DNA of 64,000 nucleotides from Cryobacterium cheniae (GTDB lineage: Bacteria > Actinomycetota > Actinomycetes > Actinomycetales > Microbacteriaceae), in assembly GCF_004403395.1 (NCBI RefSeq), contig NZ_SOGN01000026.1, positions 95,829-159,828 of the forward strand. The letters are read 5' to 3'. The notes under the pieces were generated by a model. That model ran no database searches, was not told the DNA's origin, and worked only from the letters and a program-made list of their open reading frames with translations. A program made the position numbers and the translations under genes. Of this stretch, positions 9,421 to 17,463 are shown piece by piece; position 1 is the first letter of the stretch, and each line of letters begins with the position of its first letter.

Positions 9421-9450
9421 CGACAGGCTCGATCAACGTCGAGCCCGTCG
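9421..9450 (+). other. Palindromic hairpin just after rpmJ
   Basis: GGCTCGA (9426-9432) pairs with TCGAGCC (9439-9445), extended by CGAC/GTCG at 9421-9424 and 9447-9450. It contains CGACAGGCTCG and CGAGCCCGTCGAG, close to the arms of the hairpin before secY. No T-run follows. It may protect or pause the transcript between rpmJ and rpsM. Confidence 0.5.
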
Positions 9451-9472
9451 AGATGCAACTGAACACAGAAAA

Positions 9473-9536
9473 TAGCAGTGCCGGGAACCCTGCGGGGGGA
9501 CACCATCGGTTGGAGGCCGATGTACAGGCACTGTTA
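9473..9536 (+). promoter_or_regulatory. Structured RNA leader upstream of rpsM
   Basis: The ten bases at 9473-9482 pair with 9527-9536 (one G-U), closing a 64-base domain. Inside, CATCGG (9504-9509) pairs with CCGATG (9517-9522) around a seven-base loop, and a weaker CCC/GGG stem sits near 9488-9496. The domain ends 19 bases before the Shine-Dalgarno AGGAG at 9556-9560. A junction-like fold in this position suggests ribosomal-protein autoregulation, but I cannot name the ligand. Confidence 0.5.
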
Positions 9537-9568
9537 CAGACCTCCACTCATATACAGGAGAAGCCACA

Positions 9569-9943
9569 ATGGCACGTCTAGCCGGCGTTGATATTCCTCG
9601 CGATAAGCGCGTGGAAGTTGCACTGACTTACATCTTTGGTGTTGGCCGCACGAGGGCCCTCAAGACCCTCGCCGACACTGAAATCGATGGAAACATCCGA
9701 GTCAAGGACCTGAGTGACGAGCAGCTCGTCGCCCTCCGTGACTACATCGAAGGAACCTTCAAGGTTGAGGGTGACCTCCGCCGTGAGGTTGCCGCTGACA
9801 TCCGCCGCAAGGTCGAGATCGGCAGCTACGAGGGCATCCGCCACCGCAAGGGCCTGCCCGTTCGCGGCCAGCGCACCAAGACCAACGCTCGCACCCGCAA
9901 GGGCCCGAAGCGCACCGTAGCCGGCAAGAAGAAGGCGCGCTAG
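9569..9943 (+). CDS. rpsM: 30S ribosomal protein S13
   Basis: S13 sits in the head of the small subunit and contacts the P-site tRNA and the large subunit. The 124-residue protein starts [20 protein letters not shown] and ends in the basic [17 protein letters not shown] tail that reaches the tRNA. A clear AGGAG lies eight bases before the ATG. It is followed by rpsK 45 bases later. The 151-base gap before it holds a structured leader. Confidence 0.97.
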   Translation: MARLAGVDIPRDKRVEVALTYIFGVGRTRALKTLADTEIDGNIRVKDLSDEQLVALRDYIEGTFKVEGDLRREVAADIRRKVEIGSYEGIRHRKGLPVRGQRTKTNARTRKGPKRTVAGKKKAR

Positions 9944-9988
9944 GCCTCGGCCTGGCCCGCCAAAGCCTTTAGGATTCAGGAGAAATTC

Positions 9989-10387
9989 ATGGCAGCACCA
10001 AAGTCGGCCGTTCGGAAGCCGCGCAAGAAAGAAAAGAAGAACATCGCAGTGGGCCAGGCCCACATCAAGAGCACCTTCAACAACACCATCGTCTCGATCA
10101 CTGACACCACCGGTGCGGTCATCAGCTGGGCGTCTTCAGGTGGAGTTGGCTTCAAGGGCTCGCGCAAGTCGACCCCGTTCGCCGCGCAGCTGGCTGCCGA
10201 GTCGGCCGCCCGCCAGGCGCAGGAGCACGGCATGAAGAAGGTTGACGTCTTCGTCAAGGGACCCGGATCGGGCCGCGAGACCGCGATCCGTTCGCTCCAG
10301 GCCGCCGGCCTCGAGGTCGGTTCGATCAACGACGTCACCCCTCAGGCGCACAACGGTTGCCGTCCGCCCAAGCGTCGTCGCGTCTAA
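9989..10387 (+). CDS. rpsK: 30S ribosomal protein S11
   Basis: S11 is part of the platform of the small subunit and shapes the mRNA exit region. The 132-residue protein has the conserved [20 protein letters not shown] and the C-terminal [18 protein letters not shown] at 9978-9982 precedes the ATG. In many actinobacteria rpsD follows rpsK; here the next gene is rpoA after 185 bases, and rpsD is absent from this position. Confidence 0.97.
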   Translation: MAAPKSAVRKPRKKEKKNIAVGQAHIKSTFNNTIVSITDTTGAVISWASSGGVGFKGSRKSTPFAAQLAAESAARQAQEHGMKKVDVFVKGPGSGRETAIRSLQAAGLEVGSINDVTPQAHNGCRPPKRRRV

Positions 10388-10408
10388 CCAACCGGCATTC
10401 CGCCATCG

Positions 10409-10436
10409 ACCGGGCCCGTCGCACGACGGGCCCGGT
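10409..10436 (+). terminator. GC-rich hairpin between rpsK and rpoA
   Basis: ACCGGGCCCGTC (10409-10420) and GACGGGCCCGGT (10425-10436) form a perfect 12-bp stem around a four-base loop. No T-run follows. This is the L-shaped type often seen at high-GC operon ends. Being upstream of rpoA, it may reduce read-through rather than end the operon. Confidence 0.6.
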
Positions 10437-10456
10437 TCTGGCGGGTCGTGGGGCAT

Positions 10457-10554
10457 AAGCCCTCCTCGTTCGACGATGTGCTCGATGGTCGGGCTTGTCG
10501 AGAGACACACAACTAAAAAAATCTCGCCACGCAAGTGTCATATAGCGGACACTT
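10457..10554 (+). other. Further hairpins in the rpsK-rpoA gap
   Basis: AAGCCC (10457-10462) can pair with GGGCTT (10491-10496), the latter within GGGCTTGTCGAG, which shares GCTTGTCGAG with the pre-secY hairpin. A separate stem, AAGTGTC (10533-10539) with GACACTT (10548-10554), lies 18 bases before the rpoA start and could mask or expose the ribosome site AAAGGA. I found no clear promoter for rpoA in this gap. Confidence 0.4.
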
Positions 10555-10572
10555 AGCCGAAAGGAATCAACA

Positions 10573-11562
10573 GTGCTTATTGCACAGCGCCCCACGCTCA
10601 CCGAAGAGAACATCTCGGAGTTCCGATCCAGGTTCGTCATCGAACCTCTTGAGCCTGGTTTCGGTTACACCCTCGGCAACTCGATGCGCCGCACCCTCCT
10701 GTCCTCGATCCCCGGAGCCGCTGTCACCAGCATCCGGATCGACGGTGTGCTGCACGAGTTCAGCACCGTTCCCGGTGTCAAGGAAGACGTCACCGAGATC
10801 ATCCTGAACATCAAGGGTCTCGTCATCTCCAGCGAGCACGACGAGCCCATCACCGCGTACCTGCGCAAGCAGGGTGCCGGCCAGGTCACGGCCGCCGACA
10901 TCTCGGCTCCGGCCGGGGTCGAGGTCCACAACCCCGAGCTGGTCATCGCGACGCTGAACGACAAGGCCAAGTTCGAACTCGAGCTGACCATCGAGCGCGG
11001 CCGCGGCTACGTGTCGGCCACCCAGAACCGCAACGAGTACTCCGAGGCCGGCCAGATTCCGGTCGACTCGATCTACTCGCCCGTGCTCAAGGTGACCTAC
11101 CGCGTCGAGGCCACCCGTGCCGGTGAGCGCACCGACTTCGACCGCCTCGTCGTCGACGTCGAGACCAAGTCGGCGATTTCGCCTCGCGACGCCATCGCAT
11201 CGGCCGGTCGCACGCTGACCGAGCTGTTCGGTCTGGCCCGCGAGCTGAACACCGCCGCCGAAGGCATCGAAATCGGCCCCGCGCCGGTTGACGCCGTGCT
11301 GTCGACCGAGCTGTCGGTTCCGATCGAAGACCTCGATCTGTCCGTTCGCTCGTACAACTGCCTCAAGCGCGAGGGCATCAACAACGTCAGCGAACTGGTC
11401 GCCCTCTCGGAGACCCAGCTGATGAACATCCGCAACTTCGGACAGAAGTCGGTGGATGAGGTCAAGGACAAGCTCGTTGAGCTCGGCCTGTCACTGAAGG
11501 ACTCGGTGCCCGGATTCGACGGTGCCCACTTCTACAGCGGCTACGACGAAGAAACCATCTAA
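10573..11562 (+). CDS. rpoA: DNA-directed RNA polymerase alpha subunit
   Basis: The alpha subunit dimerises to nucleate RNA polymerase assembly and its C-terminal domain contacts UP elements and activators. The 329-residue product has the N-terminal dimerisation domain ([20 protein letters not shown] near residue 35) and a C-terminal domain with [15 protein letters not shown] and [17 protein letters not shown] use GTG 10573, which has AAAGGA upstream and gives the standard MLIAQRPTL start. It is followed by rplQ 46 bases later. Confidence 0.97.
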   Translation: MLIAQRPTLTEENISEFRSRFVIEPLEPGFGYTLGNSMRRTLLSSIPGAAVTSIRIDGVLHEFSTVPGVKEDVTEIILNIKGLVISSEHDEPITAYLRKQGAGQVTAADISAPAGVEVHNPELVIATLNDKAKFELELTIERGRGYVSATQNRNEYSEAGQIPVDSIYSPVLKVTYRVEATRAGERTDFDRLVVDVETKSAISPRDAIASAGRTLTELFGLARELNTAAEGIEIGPAPVDAVLSTELSVPIEDLDLSVRSYNCLKREGINNVSELVALSETQLMNIRNFGQKSVDEVKDKLVELGLSLKDSVPGFDGAHFYSGYDEETI

Positions 11563-11608
11563 AGCAGTCGTTCAGACTGACTTTCGACTTTGATACTGGA
11601 GATAACCA

Positions 11609-12109
11609 ATGCCTACGCCCACTAAGGGAGCCCGCCTCGGAGGCGGACCGGCCCACGAGCGCCTCATGCTCGCCAACCTGGCCGCTTCCCTGTTCACCCA
11701 CAAGTCCATCAAGACGACCGAGACGCGCGCCAAGCGCCTGCGTCCGGTCGCCGAGCGACTGATCACCTTCGCAAAGAAGGGCGACCTCCACGCTCGTCGT
11801 CGCGTGCTTGCCACCATCGGTGACAAGACCGTCGTGCACGAGCTCTTCACGGAGATCGCACCCCAGGTTGCTCTTCGTGAGGGCGGCTACACCCGCATCA
11901 CGAAGCTCGGCTTCCGCAAGGGCGACAACGCCTCGATGGTGCAGATGGAACTCGTTCTCGAGCCCGTCACCCCGAAGGTCAAGCGCTCCTCCGCCAAGGC
12001 TGCTTCCAAGCCCGCCGCGGCAGCGCCCGTCGCCGAGGCTCCGGCCGAGGTCGTCGCCGAGGACGCAGCGCAGGACGCTGACGTCGTCGAGGCTGAGGAA
12101 TCCAAGTAG
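11609..12109 (+). CDS. rplQ: 50S ribosomal protein L17 with acidic Ala-rich tail
   Basis: L17 lines the peptide exit tunnel region of the large subunit. The core, residues 1-120, has [20 protein letters not shown] and RVLATIGDK. About 40 further residues form a low-complexity Ala/Glu/Pro tail, longer than the roughly 120-residue proteobacterial form. Such tails are common in actinobacterial L17. It is the last gene of the block and is followed by a strong hairpin terminator. Confidence 0.96.
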   Translation: MPTPTKGARLGGGPAHERLMLANLAASLFTHKSIKTTETRAKRLRPVAERLITFAKKGDLHARRRVLATIGDKTVVHELFTEIAPQVALREGGYTRITKLGFRKGDNASMVQMELVLEPVTPKVKRSSAKAASKPAAAAPVAEAPAEVVAEDAAQDADVVEAEESK

Positions 12110-12154
12110 GCACACTGTGCGTACTCGGCCCAGCTGACTCGCTGTGTTGAACTG

Positions 12155-12184
12155 AGAGGGGCCCGACTTCGGTCGGGCCCCTCT
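12155..12184 (+). terminator. Intrinsic terminator after rplQ
   Basis: The 13-bp perfect stem AGAGGGGCCCGAC / GTCGGGCCCCTCT closes a TTCG tetraloop and is followed by TCTGTG. It ends the infA-rplQ transcription unit. A near-identical design follows livJ at 31977. Confidence 0.85.
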
Positions 12185-12227
12185 TCTGTGCCTGGGCAAC
12201 GGACTATCGCCCGCGAAAGGCCCCGGC

Positions 12228-12240
12228 TACGGTGTGCGCC
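12228..12240 (+). promoter_or_regulatory. -10 box of an apparently leaderless GNAT transcript
   Basis: TACGGT (12228-12233) lies seven bases before ATG 12241, the spacing expected if transcription starts at the start codon. This supports ATG 12241 over the in-frame GTG at 12232, which overlaps the box. Confidence 0.45.
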
Positions 12241-13296
12241 ATGGAATGCAGGACTGGAATCCAGACTGACGCACCGCGGCGGCGCACGGTCCTGCCGACC
12301 GACACGCTGGGCTCCGCCCGCCCGGAGGCTGTCCGGTGGCGTCCGGCGACGTTGGCGGACGTCGACGATCTGTGGCACTTCACCCGGATGGTGGGCAGAG
12401 CGGACCATCCATACCACCTGACGACGCGGGAGGGCATCGAGCGGGACTTCGGCCTGTCGTACTTTCACCCGGAGCAGGACTCCCTGATCGGGTTCGCCCC
12501 CGACGGCACCCTCGTGGCGATGGGGATGGTGATGTCACCGCCGCTGCGCGAGCTCCGGGCCCGCTCGATCCTGGTCGGCGGGGTGCACCCCGACTACCGT
12601 GGGCGCGGCATCGGCCGTGAACTGCTGGCGTGGCAACTGGGCCGAGCCGCGGAACAGCTGGCCACCGCAGCGCCCACCGTGCCGCGGTGGATCCTCGCCT
12701 ACACCGACGAGGCCGCGTACCGCAACGCCCGGCTGTTCCGGCGTCTGGGCATGGAATGCGCACGGTACTTCCAGTCCCTCGAGCGGCGCCTCGACCAGCC
12801 GATCCCCGACATCGACCTTCCGGGCGACGTCCGCGTCGTCCGGTTCACCGCGGAGCTCTCCCAAGCCGCGCACGAAGCGCGCGATTCCTCGTTCCAGGAC
12901 CACTGGGCCAGCCAGCCGATGAGCGATGAAGCCTGGGACTTCTTCGTGGCCTCCGGCAAATTCCGCCCTGACCTGTCCTACCTGGCCCTCGGGACCGGCC
13001 CCGACGGGACCGAGAAGGTGGTGGGCTTCACCCTGGCCACGGTCACCGAAGACGACTGGGTGAACCAGGGCTATACCGGCAGTCACGTCGACCTCGTCGG
13101 CGTCATCGACGGATGGCGCGGCAAGCATATCGCGCGTGCTCTGCTGGCCGCGCACCTGCGCGCCGCGCGCACCGAGGGGTTGGCCAGGGTCACCCTGATC
13201 GTCGACTCCGAAAGCCCCACCGGTGCGCTGAACCTGTATCTCGGCATGGGGTTCACGCCCACGACCCGCCGGCTCGCCTTCACCGTCGAGCTCTAG
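12241..13296 (+). CDS. Protein with two GNAT acetyltransferase domains
   Basis: A 351-residue protein with two tandem GNAT folds. The first (about 25-180) has the acetyl-CoA loop VHPDYRGRGIGRELL. The second (about 195-351) has WRGKHIARALL, in which the usual glycine is replaced by His, so its CoA loop is slightly atypical. Such double GNATs in actinobacteria acylate small molecules or peptides, but the substrate cannot be read from sequence. It stands alone after the rplQ terminator and converges on the acyltransferase gene at 13343. Confidence 0.8.
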   Translation: MECRTGIQTDAPRRRTVLPTDTLGSARPEAVRWRPATLADVDDLWHFTRMVGRADHPYHLTTREGIERDFGLSYFHPEQDSLIGFAPDGTLVAMGMVMSPPLRELRARSILVGGVHPDYRGRGIGRELLAWQLGRAAEQLATAAPTVPRWILAYTDEAAYRNARLFRRLGMECARYFQSLERRLDQPIPDIDLPGDVRVVRFTAELSQAAHEARDSSFQDHWASQPMSDEAWDFFVASGKFRPDLSYLALGTGPDGTEKVVGFTLATVTEDDWVNQGYTGSHVDLVGVIDGWRGKHIARALLAAHLRAARTEGLARVTLIVDSESPTGALNLYLGMGFTPTTRRLAFTVEL

Positions 13297-13303
13297 TTTC
13301 ACC

Positions 13304-13324
13304 CGTAACCCGTAACCCGTAACC
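13304..13324. repeat. Three tandem 7-base repeats (CGTAACC)
   Basis: CGTAACC is repeated three times without interruption between the convergent stops of the GNAT and acyltransferase genes. It is a short slippage-type repeat with no recognisable function. Confidence 0.85.
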
Positions 13325-13342
13325 CGGCGAACGTGGGCCGCG

Positions 13343-15247
13343 TCAGGGCAGCAGTGGCGGCCGGGGACCGGTCGAACCGGCAGGGACGGGACGGCGATAC
13401 ACCTCGAGGCCCGGCGCCGGCGGCGGTGCGGCGAGTCGTACCAGTGCGGCGCGGATGCTGTCCGTGTAGATCCGCCCGCCGGCCGGACCGGGGTGGATGT
13501 CGTCGTCCGCGAGCACATCCGTGTGCGCGGCGATCGCGGCGTTCCAGTCGGCCAGCTCGACCTTGCGGTGGCGGGCCGCGAACCGGGCCAGGTCGTCGTT
13601 GACTCCGGCCGTCCAGTCGCGCTCGGCGAAGGCGTTGACCAGGATCAGTTCCCGCTCCGGGCCGATGACCTGGCGGATGACCGCCAGCTGACTCGGCCGG
13701 ATCGGCCCGTTGGTGCCGAGTCCGACGACGACCACCGGCCGGAGGGTGCCGGCATCGGCCAGGGCGGCGAGGATGCCGGGGGCAGCCCCCATACCGCGTG
13801 ACACGGCGGCGTCGATCATGATTCCCGGGAAGCCGGTTTGCAGCTCGGGCGCCGAGGCCAGCATGACCGAGTCGCCCACGGCCGTGATCAGGTCCCCGGA
13901 CGACGGCCGTCCGAGGGCGCCGGCGGCCGGCCGGGACGCCAGGCGTGCGGCCTCCCGCTCCGCGGCATTCACCGCCTCCTGGCCGCGCTCGATCTCGCTC
14001 TGGGCGCTCGTCTGGGTGGGAGCGGTGACCAGGGACGCGGTCGTCCCCGCCGCCAGGATCAGCGCGACGACGCCCACCAGGCCGAGCCAGCCGAGCCTGC
14101 CGCGCGGATGGATCGTGCGAGCACGGAGGCGACGGATGCTGCCGCGCACCCCCACCGCCCGTACGGGAAGTTCGAGCCAGCGGTACGACACGCCGGCCGC
14201 CAGCAGCGTCAGCGCGGCCGCCAGCACCCCGACCACGCTGCTCGTCAGCACGGTCGCCGGCCCGGTCGGCGAGGCGCCGGCCGCCGGCCACGCCGCCTGG
14301 GCGAGCACGAGCACCGGCCAGTGCCACAGGTAGATGCCGTAGGAGCGCTCGCCGAGGTAGCGCAGCGGCCCCGTGTCCAGTGCGGGCCCGAATCGCGGCC
14401 CCTGCACGGCCGCCCAGATCACGACCGCGCTGAGCAGGCTCACCAGCAGCAGGCCGCCCCGGTAGGTCACCATGCCGGTGTCGGGCAGCGTGAGCGCCGC
14501 CGCCAGCAGCCCGGCGAGGGCGGCCAGACCCAGCCGCGCCCGCCAGCGGCCGAGCAGGGCGGTGAGGCGGGGTGCCGGGCCGCGGGAGAAACCGGAACGG
14601 CGCAGCAGCAACGCGAGCGCGGCCCCGGTGAAGAGCCCGAAGCTGTGGGTATCCGAGCCGTAGTACACCCGGGTGGGGTCAGCGGGCTCGACCAGCAGCC
14701 CCATCCACCCGGCGGACGCCAGAGCCAGGGCGGCGACCAGGGTGAGGCGCAGCCGGCCGTTCCGCACCCGCAGCAGCCCGAGGAGCGCGAACGGCCAGAC
14801 CAGGTAGAACTGTTCCTCCACCGCCAGCGACCACAGGTTCCGGAACAGCTCCGGCGCCGTGGCGCTGAAATAACTCACCGACCCGGCGATCGACACCCAG
14901 TTGTAGCCAAAGGTGACCGCGCCGAGCAGTTGCCAGCCGAGGCCCACCAGCACGTCGCCGCCGATCAGCCAGGCGGCCGTGCACAGGACCAACACCAGCG
15001 GGATCAACGGCGGCACCAGGCGCCGCGCCCGCCGCTTCCAGAACCGGCCGAGCGCGAGCCGCGAGGTGTCGTCCCATTCGGTGATGAGCAGGCCCGTGAT
15101 CAGGAAACCGCTGATCACGAAGAAGACGTCCACGCCGATGAAACCGCCGGGCAGCACCGCGGGGAAGAAGTGGAACACGACGACCAGAGCCACCGCGATG
15201 CCACGCAGGCCGTCGAGACCGGCCAGGCGTTTCGGGGGGACGCTCAT
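13343..15247 (-). CDS. Membrane acyltransferase 3 (OafA-like) with C-terminal SGNH domain
   Basis: A 634-residue O-acyltransferase for a surface glycan. The N-terminal part (about 1-400) is a multi-pass acyltransferase-3 domain starting RLAGLDGLRGIAVALVVVFH, with the catalytic His and GVDVFFVISGFLITGLL. The C-terminal extracytoplasmic part is an SGNH hydrolase-like domain with GDSVML, GLGTNG and DDIHPG, so Ser, Asn and the Asp-x-x-His pair appear intact. I choose ATG 15247 because an earlier start would read through a tandem repeat and nearly reach the divergent truA. No strong Shine-Dalgarno is visible. The acceptor glycan is unknown. Confidence 0.87.
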   Translation of the reverse strand: MSVPPKRLAGLDGLRGIAVALVVVFHFFPAVLPGGFIGVDVFFVISGFLITGLLITEWDDTSRLALGRFWKRRARRLVPPLIPLVLVLCTAAWLIGGDVLVGLGWQLLGAVTFGYNWVSIAGSVSYFSATAPELFRNLWSLAVEEQFYLVWPFALLGLLRVRNGRLRLTLVAALALASAGWMGLLVEPADPTRVYYGSDTHSFGLFTGAALALLLRRSGFSRGPAPRLTALLGRWRARLGLAALAGLLAAALTLPDTGMVTYRGGLLLVSLLSAVVIWAAVQGPRFGPALDTGPLRYLGERSYGIYLWHWPVLVLAQAAWPAAGASPTGPATVLTSSVVGVLAAALTLLAAGVSYRWLELPVRAVGVRGSIRRLRARTIHPRGRLGWLGLVGVVALILAAGTTASLVTAPTQTSAQSEIERGQEAVNAAEREAARLASRPAAGALGRPSSGDLITAVGDSVMLASAPELQTGFPGIMIDAAVSRGMGAAPGILAALADAGTLRPVVVVGLGTNGPIRPSQLAVIRQVIGPERELILVNAFAERDWTAGVNDDLARFAARHRKVELADWNAAIAAHTDVLADDDIHPGPAGGRIYTDSIRAALVRLAAPPPAPGLEVYRRPVPAGSTGPRPPLLP

Positions 15248-15283
15248 GGAGTGCGGACAAGCGTCGGAGTGCGGACAAGCATC
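15248..15283. repeat. 18-base tandem duplication upstream of the acyltransferase
   Basis: Two copies of an 18-base unit (15248-15265 and 15266-15283) differ at one base. The first copy abuts the proposed start codon of the acyltransferase, so copy-number change would alter its leader or ribosome site. Confidence 0.85.
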
Positions 15284-15359
15284 AGTGGGTGGGGGCTGCA
15301 GGTATTCATGACAGGAGAGGACCGGAAGTCCGGGTTCTACGATAACCCGGCCCGGAACA

Positions 15360-15372
15360 TACACTTACCTCC
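15360..15372 (+). promoter_or_regulatory. -10 box of an apparently leaderless truA transcript
   Basis: TACACT (15360-15365) lies seven bases before GTG 15373, and there is no Shine-Dalgarno between them. Transcription would begin at or next to the start codon. Confidence 0.5.
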
Positions 15373-16290
15373 GTGATTCTTCCCCCGGCGCCCGACGAGA
15401 CCCAAGCAGCGGGCGCCACCCGGATCAGGCTCGATATCGCCTACGACGGCACCGGCATGAGCGGCTGGGCGACCCAGCCGGGCCTGCGCACCGTGCAGGG
15501 CCAGATCGAGGCCGGGCTGGCGGGCATCCTGCACAGCCACCCGCCGACCCCGGTCCTGACCGTGGCCGGGAGAACGGATGCCGGCGTGCACGCCACCGGG
15601 CAGGTCGCCCACTTCGACCTCAACCCCGACCAGGCCGACGGCCTCGTGCGCATCGCCCGTGGCAAGGGTCGGCCCCCGACGCCGCTGGCGGTCATGGTGC
15701 AGCGGCGGCTCAGCGGCATCCTCGTCACCCAGCCCGAAATCGTGATCAAATCCTCCGTGCTCGCCCCGCCCGGGTTCGACGCCCGGTTCTCCGCGCTCTA
15801 CCGGCGCTACGAGTACCGGATCGCCGACTCCGTCGTCGGGCACGATCCGCTGCAGCGGTTCCGCACCACCTGGCACGGCTTCGCCCTCGACGTGGACGCC
15901 ATGGACGCGGCGGCCGCGACGCTCATCGGCCTGCACGACTTCGCCACCTACTGCAAGCCGCGTCCCGGGGCCACGACCATCCGCACCCTGCAGGAGTTCC
16001 GGTGGCGCCGCGACCCGGATGGCGTGCTCGTCGCATCCGTTCAGGCCGACGCCTTCTGCCACAGCATGGTGCGCGCGCTGGTCGGGGCCTGCGTCGCGGT
16101 GGGGGAGGGCCGCCTGGCCGGGGACCGCCTGGTGGACCTCCGGATCGAGCGGGCCCGCACCAGCGAATTCAAGGTGATGCCCGCCCAGGGACTCGCGCTG
16201 CTGGAGGTCGGCTACCCGGCCGACGAGCTGCTGGCCCTGCGGGCCCGGGAGACCCGCGCTCGCCGGGAGCTCATCGACGACGTCGAGTAG
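15373..16290 (+). CDS. truA: tRNA pseudouridine synthase A
   Basis: TruA converts uridines 38-40 of the tRNA anticodon arm to pseudouridine. The 305-residue protein has the catalytic Asp in [18 protein letters not shown] and the C-terminal [19 protein letters not shown]. The GTG start gives MILPPAPDE before the conserved [17 protein letters not shown]. In actinobacteria truA often lies between rplQ and rplM; here a GNAT and an acyltransferase have come between rplQ and truA. Confidence 0.95.
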   Translation: MILPPAPDETQAAGATRIRLDIAYDGTGMSGWATQPGLRTVQGQIEAGLAGILHSHPPTPVLTVAGRTDAGVHATGQVAHFDLNPDQADGLVRIARGKGRPPTPLAVMVQRRLSGILVTQPEIVIKSSVLAPPGFDARFSALYRRYEYRIADSVVGHDPLQRFRTTWHGFALDVDAMDAAAATLIGLHDFATYCKPRPGATTIRTLQEFRWRRDPDGVLVASVQADAFCHSMVRALVGACVAVGEGRLAGDRLVDLRIERARTSEFKVMPAQGLALLEVGYPADELLALRARETRARRELIDDVE

Positions 16291-16298
16291 CCCTCGAA

Positions 16299-16343
16299 TT
16301 GCGCTGCCGGGCCCACCGGGTTAGTATTATTCCTTGGTGTCTG
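16299..16343 (+). promoter_or_regulatory. rplM promoter and shared initial-transcript block
   Basis: TTGCGC (16299-16304) and TAGTAT (16322-16327) are 17 bases apart. Three bases further is TCCTTGGTGTCTG (16331-16343), identical to the block at the same offset in the infA promoter. The start site should fall near 16333, giving a leader of about 128 bases. Confidence 0.65.
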
Positions 16344-16439
16344 TGCGTTGCAGCCAGGCACACGAACGTGAGCCCTCCATCGATCGTGTTCCCCCTCTGG
16401 GAACACACCCGGAGCGGGATTCACGAACACCTCCGTTCG
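16337..16439 (+). promoter_or_regulatory. Structured rplM leader with three hairpins
   Basis: Stem 1 pairs GTGTCTG (16337-16343) with CAGGCAC (16355-16361), one G-U. Stem 2 pairs GTGTTCCC (16386-16393) with GGGAACAC (16399-16406). Stem 3 pairs CGAAC (16424-16428) with GTTCG (16435-16439). Together they fill most of the leader and suggest post-transcriptional control of L13/S9, in analogy to L13 leaders known elsewhere. Confidence 0.5.
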
Positions 16440-16460
16440 AAACAAGAAAGCAGCACAATA

Positions 16461-16907
16461 GTGACGCGCACTTATACCCCCAAAGCAAGCGAAGTCCAGC
16501 ACGACTGGGTCGTCATCGACGCCACAGACATCGTGCTCGGTCGTCTTGCCAGCCACGCCGCCATTCTCCTTCGGGGAAAGCACAAGGCCACGTTCTCTCC
16601 CCACATGGACATGGGAGATTTCGTCATCATCATCAACGCCGAGAAGATTGCCCTCACCGGCAAGAAGCTCGACCTGAAAATGGCATACCGCCACTCCGGT
16701 TACCCGGGCGGCCTCACGGCCACCAACTACTCGGAGATGCTCGAAAAGCACCCGACCCGTGCGGTCGAGAAGGCCATCCGCGGCATGCTGCCGAAGAACA
16801 CGCTCGGCCGCGCCCAGCTGGCCAAGCTCAAGGTCTACGCCGGCCCCGAGCACCCGCACGCCGCGCAGCAGCCCAAGCCGTACACCCTCGCCCAGGTCGC
16901 TCAGTAG
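16461..16907 (+). CDS. rplM: 50S ribosomal protein L13
   Basis: L13 is an early-binding large-subunit protein. The product is 148 residues, [20 protein letters not shown] at the start, with [17 protein letters not shown] and [20 protein letters not shown] 16461 is chosen because it gives the standard N-terminus and has AAGAAAG upstream; the longer open frame to the left is leader. It is followed by rpsI, its usual partner. Confidence 0.96.
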   Translation: MTRTYTPKASEVQHDWVVIDATDIVLGRLASHAAILLRGKHKATFSPHMDMGDFVIIINAEKIALTGKKLDLKMAYRHSGYPGGLTATNYSEMLEKHPTRAVEKAIRGMLPKNTLGRAQLAKLKVYAGPEHPHAAQQPKPYTLAQVAQ

Positions 16908-16956
16908 CGCCGGCCTCCAGACTTTTCGATTCTAAGAAAAAAGGATTCACACCATC

Positions 16957-17442
16957 GTGGCGAAAATCGCAGATCAGATTGACCAGGCTCCGGAGAGCTA
17001 CTCGACCGAGACTCCGGCCGAGACTGAAACCAAGGCGCCCCGCGCCATTCTCAACGTTCCCGGCGCAGCCGTCGGCCGTCGCAAGCAGGCCATCGCCCGC
17101 GTGCGCATCGTCCCCGGCTCGGGAACCATCACGGTCAACGGCCGCGAGTTCTCGGACTACTTCCCGAACAAGCTGCACCAGCAGCTGATCAACGACCCGT
17201 TCAAGGTGCTCGACCTCATGGGCAGCTACGACGTCATCGCGCGCATCACCGGCGGTGGCCCCTCCGGCCAGGCCGGCGCCCTGCGTCTCGGCATCGCGCG
17301 TTCGCTGAACCAGATCGACGAAGAGAACAACCGCGCCATCCTGAAGAAGAACGGCTTCCTCAACCGTGACGCTCGCGTCAAGGAGCGCAAGAAGGCCGGA
17401 CTCAAGAAGGCCCGTAAGGCTCCTCAGTTCTCCAAGCGTTAA
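16957..17442 (+). CDS. rpsI: 30S ribosomal protein S9 with acidic N-terminal extension
   Basis: S9 reaches the P-site tRNA with its C-terminal tail, here ending [12 protein letters not shown]. The core starts at about residue 34 ([14 protein letters not shown]) and has [10 protein letters not shown] and [12 protein letters not shown]. The first 33 residues are an acidic Glu/Thr-rich extension absent from the E. coli protein but seen in actinobacterial homologues. GTG 16957 follows an AAGAAAAAAGGA tract. Confidence 0.95.
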   Translation: MAKIADQIDQAPESYSTETPAETETKAPRAILNVPGAAVGRRKQAIARVRIVPGSGTITVNGREFSDYFPNKLHQQLINDPFKVLDLMGSYDVIARITGGGPSGQAGALRLGIARSLNQIDEENNRAILKKNGFLNRDARVKERKKAGLKKARKAPQFSKR

Positions 17443-17463
17443 GTCGATCGGCACCGTAGAAAA

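Noticed and set aside
12241..13296. Mycothiol synthase (MshD) for the double GNAT
   Set aside because: The two-domain layout is similar, but I cannot identify MshD-specific residues and the second CoA loop is atypical.
13304..13324. Telomere-like repeat
   Set aside because: Three copies of CGTAACC lie between convergent genes in a continuous chromosome; this is ordinary slippage.
12241..15247. Defence or toxin-antitoxin island between rplQ and truA
   Set aside because: The two genes are a GNAT protein and a surface acyltransferase with clear family motifs; there is no nuclease, antitoxin-like partner or mobile border.
13838..15376. 512-codon plus-strand open frame
   Set aside because: It is antisense to the acyltransferase, which has intact family motifs. 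The frame reads as low-complexity Arg/Gly/Gln.
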